DNA of 8,890 nucleotides from Hyphomonadaceae bacterium (GTDB lineage Bacteria; Pseudomonadota; Alphaproteobacteria; Caulobacterales; Hyphomonadaceae): the NCBI GenBank assembly GCA_030696545.1, contig JAUYSA010000174.1, positions 1-8,890 on the forward strand, in the 5' to 3' direction. A program made the translations under genes and the position numbers. Below are positions 6,560 through 8,890 of the stretch, in pieces (position 1 is the first letter of the stretch; every line of letters begins with the position of its first letter). Under the pieces are notes generated by a model. That model had not been told where the DNA came from. It worked only from the letters and a program-made list of their open reading frames with translations, and did not search any database.

Positions 6560-7134
6560 TGTGCGAGCCTCCGCACACGCAAGGCGCCCTTCAGCCTAGG
6601 CGGCCCTGACATGCCCTTGAATGGCGCGAAACGACTCCGAGTGTCGCCACCCGTCAGGGCCTTTGTGCGGAGGTAGGCCAACGCGGCCTTATCCATTGCC
6701 TCCACGAACCGGAGGTAGGTGCGGTGCGCTTCGTGGGCTGCGGCGTCATCCTTCTGCCGGGCAGACATCACAAGCGACCAGGCGTCGCGCTCGCGCTCTT
6801 CCATTTCGGCAGTGAAGTACCGATCCTCGATTAGCTCGCTGCCGTGCGGTGCGAAGGCATCCAGCGCCGCCTCGTCCGTGTAGTGCCGCCCGGACTCCGG
6901 GTCCGGTTCGCTTTCCTTGAACAAGCCCAGCATGAGAGCGCAGCTACGCTTGCGCCATTGCGATTCAGACCGCCGGTCGCGCTCGGCTTCCCGGTGCTTT
7001 CGGGCGAGGGAAGAGAACATGCGGAGGCGGTCGAGATATTCCTGACTGCCGGGTTGCGCGGGGCTAGGTGCTGTTTTTTCTGACTTGGGGCCTTGCGCTC
7101 GGGGAGCGTCTGGCCTGTTGATTTCGAGTGACAT
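6556..7134 (-). CDS. Unknown charged helical protein coupled to the ATPase gene
   Basis: A 192-residue protein of no family I recognise. The first 30 residues are rich in Pro/Ala/Ser/Lys and probably disordered. Residues 31-65 are a highly charged helix (RLRMFSSLARKHREAERDRR) and 105-160 are further helices with many Glu/Arg/Ala, followed by a basic tail ending RRLAQ. No signal peptide, membrane segment or catalytic motif is visible. The ATG at 7134 has AAGGA 7 nt upstream. The 4-bp overlap with the ATPase start suggests translational coupling and similar amounts of both proteins, so a helicase loader, primase-accessory or origin-binding partner is a reasonable guess, but only from position. 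Confidence 0.75.
   Translation of the reverse strand: MSLEINRPDAPRAQGPKSEKTAPSPAQPGSQEYLDRLRMFSSLARKHREAERDRRSESQWRKRSCALMLGLFKESEPDPESGRHYTDEAALDAFAPHGSELIEDRYFTAEMEERERDAWSLVMSARQKDDAAAHEAHRTYLRFVEAMDKAALAYLRTKALTGGDTRSRFAPFKGMSGPPRLKGALRVRRLAQ
6560..6577 (-). promoter_or_regulatory. Hairpin holding the ATPase ribosome-binding site
   Basis: On the minus-strand mRNA, UGUGCG-GAGGCU-CGCACA lies directly before the ATPase AUG: a perfect 6-bp stem whose loop carries GAGG of the Shine-Dalgarno sequence GGAGG. It is inside the last codons of the preceding gene. Ribosomes finishing that gene would open it, which fits translational coupling. No regulatory effect is proven. Confidence 0.5.
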
Positions 7135-7178
7135 CTGTTTTTCCTTTGCCGGGAAGCGGTGTTGATGTTGTCCCTCTT

Positions 7179-7209
7179 CGGCGCCCGCCGGTTTCCGGTC
7201 TGGGCGCCG
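7179..7209. repeat. Strong GC-rich inverted repeat between two genes
   Basis: Outer arms CGGCGCCC (7179-7186) and GGGCGCCG (7202-7209) are perfectly complementary, and an inner hairpin CCGG-TTT-CCGG (7188-7198) continues the stem with small bulges. It fills the 84-bp gap between the CarD-like gene and the 192-residue gene. On the plus strand it is followed by TTTCTTTCTT (7210-7219), so it would act as a terminator for plus-strand transcription. On the minus strand, the direction of the genes, no T-run follows, so RNA processing or partial attenuation between head and replication genes is as likely. Confidence 0.55.
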
Positions 7210-7218
7210 TTTCTTTCT

Positions 7219-7557
7219 TCAGGCGGCCTGATTGCGAGCCTTCGCGAGAGCGCCCATTCGGCCATAGTCGGCGGCCTTCGCCGCAGCCGCCGCGCGTGCG
7301 CGCTGCATGGCGTTCTGAGAGCGGGTCACGGCGCCGACGACGTTCGCGTCCATGTGCTCCGCCTCTGCCTTGCTGATAGGCCGCACGGTGTCGGCCACAC
7401 GGTCCAAGGGAACGCGCACAAGGCCTCTGGGCTGGCCAGTGTGGACCAGCACGAGGCAATCAACGGTATGGCCGGACGGCAGGGTGAAGGGCTGCACGCC
7501 CTGCACCTCTGCCGCCCTGCCCCCGTAGCTCACGAAAGAACCACGCTTGAACGTCAT
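7219..7557 (-). CDS. Small protein with possible CarD/CdnL-like RNA polymerase-interacting domain
   Basis: A 112-residue protein. Residues 3-65 have the layout of the beta-barrel RNAP-interacting domain of CarD/CdnL/TRCF proteins: FKRGSFVSYGG at the start, then EVQGV, a strand with VDCLVLV, and RVPLDRV followed by VRPISKAEAE, close to the family pattern of VP...(L/M)R.(L/I)S. The remaining 45 residues are an alanine/arginine-rich helical tail, shorter than the DNA-binding helical domain of full CarD, so this would be a minimal form. CarD proteins bind the RNA polymerase beta subunit and stabilise open promoter complexes. A phage-borne version could alter transcription. The gene lies 5 bp after the cement protein, with only a weak ribosome-binding site. 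The alternative is an SH3-like barrel in an unknown head-module protein. Gene is well supported; family is tentative. Confidence 0.6.
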   Translation of the reverse strand: MTFKRGSFVSYGGRAAEVQGVQPFTLPSGHTVDCLVLVHTGQPRGLVRVPLDRVADTVRPISKAEAEHMDANVVGAVTRSQNAMQRARAAAAAKAADYGRMGALAKARNQAA

Positions 7558-7562
7558 GGCGA

Positions 7563-7931
7563 TCAGACCAGAGTCGGGACGTGGCCCAGACGCACCGCAA
7601 CCTTGGTGACGCCAGCGCCGGCCGCCGCGACCGCAACCCCGATAGGGCCAACGGTCGAAGCGCCTGCCGAGTTCGAGTCGGAGTCGGCGTGCGTGTGGGC
7701 GACGCCTGCCACGGTGTCATAGTAGATCGGCGCCCCGAGGGTCACGACATCGCCGCTCGCCTTGTCGAGGTTCCAGACGCCTTCCATGTGCAGGTCAACG
7801 GACTCGCCGATCTCCGCCGCAGCGGCTGCGATTCCGAAAAGCTGGCCTTCGAGGTGGCCCTTGCCTGCGGTCGCCGCAGCCGTCGCCGTCACAGTGACAA
7901 CGTGGCCCGGCTGGATACAATTGGTAGCCAT
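7563..7931 (-). CDS. DUF2190-family capsid cement/decoration protein
   Basis: A 122-residue protein that would bind the outside of the capsid shell and stabilise it. It has the small, Ala/Gly/Val/Thr-rich, all-beta composition of DUF2190 proteins: the start MATNCIQPGHVVTVT, a central GQLFGIA, then VWNLDKASGDVVTLGAPIYYD and a closing segment with PIGVAVAA and KVAVRLG. These match family landmarks in order and spacing. Start choice: AAGGAG lies 7 nt before the ATG at 7931 but only 1 nt before the ATG at 7937, so 7931 is preferred although the upstream ATG makes an ATGA overlap with the previous gene. It sits two genes after the capsid, as usual for cement proteins. Confidence 0.85.
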   Translation of the reverse strand: MATNCIQPGHVVTVTATAAATAGKGHLEGQLFGIAAAAAEIGESVDLHMEGVWNLDKASGDVVTLGAPIYYDTVAGVAHTHADSDSNSAGASTVGPIGVAVAAAGAGVTKVAVRLGHVPTLV

Positions 7932-7933
7932 AG

Positions 7934-8155
7934 TCATTCTCCTTTGGTGGTGCGGAACCGCACCTGCTTGATGGTGGTGGATTGCAGCCGCGCGATCTCG
8001 GACTCGACCGATGCGAGCGCACCGGCCATTTCGCGATCCGACTTGTAAGTGACGGACTCGCCGTTCTGGTCAGTGATCTCGCGCACCCCATTGAGCCGCG
8101 CTCTTACGAGAGCGGCCCGCAGGGATTCGAGTTCGGTCAAGGTGAGAGCGGACAT
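7934..8155 (-). CDS. gpW-like head-tail joining protein
   Basis: A 73-residue protein matching the gpW pattern: a leading helix LTELESLRAALVRARLNGV, a two-strand hairpin (EITDQNGESVTYKS), a second helix REMAGALASVESEIARLQ and a basic C-terminal strand QVRFRTTKG. Lambda gpW (68 residues) has the same helix-hairpin-helix layout and plugs the portal after DNA packaging so that tails can attach. It lies 4 bp after the capsid stop, with GGAAG about 9 nt before the ATG. In lambda and many relatives gpW lies between terL and portal; here it follows the capsid gene, in keeping with the rearranged order of this element. A joining protein implies a tail, either from genes outside the window or from a helper phage. 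Confidence 0.72.
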   Translation of the reverse strand: MSALTLTELESLRAALVRARLNGVREITDQNGESVTYKSDREMAGALASVESEIARLQSTTIKQVRFRTTKGE

Positions 8156-8159
8156 CGGC

Positions 8160-8890
8160 TTAGACTTCCGAGTTGGAGTCTTCGCCGTTCGTGAACTTGT
8201 AGACTCCCCTCCAGCCCACGGCGGCGGCGCCGACGTGATGGATGCAGCGGAAGCTCACGCCCCAGGTCGTCCAGGCCTGCTGCTGCTCGATCTGGGGAGC
8301 CTCGCGACCGGCCAGACGCGCAAGCGCCAGCACCGGAGCAAGAGCCGGGTCTGCCCACATTTGCCACTCGTAGGCAGGCAGACGGGGCTCGACTATCAGG
8401 GAGAGCTTGCCCGCGAACGGGTTCACGTCCGAAGTAGTCGTGGCGTTGACCGTGGCGAGGAACTTCTCTGCCGTCGTCTCCAGTTCCTTGCTGACCACCA
8501 TGTACTTCGGCACGATGTTCAGCATGGTCTGGCCGTCGAGGCCGACAATGCTCCGCATCGCGAGTCGCGCCTGACTCACGTCATACTCGGCGATCAGCGA
8601 GATAGCCGTGTCGAGGTTGTCGTGGGCCACACTGAAGAGTGCGTTCCCGTCATCCATCGTCGGCCCCGCGCCTGCGTTCGCATTGAGAACGGCCATCACG
8701 ACTTCCGCATCCTTCGCGGCGGCCTTCTGGCCGAATTGCGAGGTGGCGTCAGTCAGGGCGCCGAGGTCATCGTTGATGATCGCGCGCATCGTGTAGTTCA
8801 CGCCACGCGCGTAGGTGTCGAGTTGGATCGACTCCTTGGACTCGGTGCGAGCCGTGTACTTGATCTCGCCATTCTCCGTCAGGAGGTCGA
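8160..8890 (-). CDS. Major capsid protein, Mu gpT-like/protease-capsid fusion type, C-terminal part (5' end off window)
   Basis: The main shell protein of the head. The frame is open to the right edge, giving about 242 residues; a GTG at 8801 is only an internal valine, because strongly coding sequence continues upstream (KESIQLDTYARG and then the conserved segment). The conserved RAIINDDLGALTD, followed by a Gly/Ala helix, is the signature of Mu gpT-like capsids and of the capsid half of ClpP/prohead-protease fusions. AFALVAHDNL-type loop residues (LFSVAHDNL) and the C-terminal WTTWGVSFRCIHHVGAAAVGWRGVYK complete the fold in the expected order. Whether a protease is fused at the N-terminus cannot be seen. 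The gene starts the visible head module, which continues with gpW and cement protein. Confidence 0.88.
   Translation of the reverse strand, partial: DLLTENGEIKYTARTESKESIQLDTYARGVNYTMRAIINDDLGALTDATSQFGQKAAAKDAEVVMAVLNANAGAGPTMDDGNALFSVAHDNLDTAISLIAEYDVSQARLAMRSIVGLDGQTMLNIVPKYMVVSKELETTAEKFLATVNATTTSDVNPFAGKLSLIVEPRLPAYEWQMWADPALAPVLALARLAGREAPQIEQQQAWTTWGVSFRCIHHVGAAAVGWRGVYKFTNGEDSNSEV

Noticed and set aside
8160..8801. Capsid gene starting at the GTG at 8801
   Set aside because: The frame stays open to the window edge and the upstream residues are typical of the capsid family, so the gene is cut by the edge rather than beginning there.

Overview
The window is the interior of an integrated phage-derived element (prophage remnant or capsid-encoding phage satellite) in a GC-rich bacterium. 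The G+C content, alanine/arginine-rich proteins and the particular head families (prohead protease/capsid fusion type capsid, DUF2190 cement protein, GpA-type terminase) suit a proteobacterium, perhaps an alphaproteobacterium. The host assignment is inference. No host gene, tRNA or att site is visible.

Layout from left to right: (1) 1-618, + strand: the C-terminal catalytic domain of a P4-type tyrosine integrase, cut by the window edge. (2) 615-2344, - strand: a compact restriction-modification pair, with the methyltransferase first and the putative PD-(D/E)XK endonuclease overlapping it by 4 bp. It has lower G+C than the packaging genes and looks like defence cargo next to the integrase. (3) 2403-3069, - strand: two small basic paralogous proteins built of 15-residue repeats. 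(4) 3066-5187, - strand: terminase large and small subunits. (5) 5188-5494: a non-coding region with ten copies of TGTCCG/CGGACA in two dyad-symmetric clusters, a candidate replication origin or cos/pac site. (6) 5495-7134, - strand: a RecA-fold helicase-type ATPase and a translationally coupled unknown protein. (7) 7219-8890, - strand: a CarD-like small protein, a DUF2190 cement protein, a gpW-like joining protein and the C-terminal part of the major capsid protein, which runs off the right edge.

All genes except the integrase are on the minus strand and are tightly packed (4-11 bp overlaps or short gaps). They are probably read right to left as one or a few transcripts, so capsid genes come first and TerS-TerL late, followed by the repeat proteins and R-M cargo. 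This is the reverse of the usual terminase-portal-capsid order. No tail gene is seen here; portal and protease would be expected to the right. The integrase is convergent with the R-M operon, and both reading frames end in the same CTAG.

The most notable items are the dyad iteron array between the helicase-like gene and terS, the capsid-first/terminase-last order with an embedded replication-type ATPase, the possible CarD-type RNA polymerase-binding protein inside a head operon, and the tandem 15-residue-repeat proteins with no visible nuclease domain.
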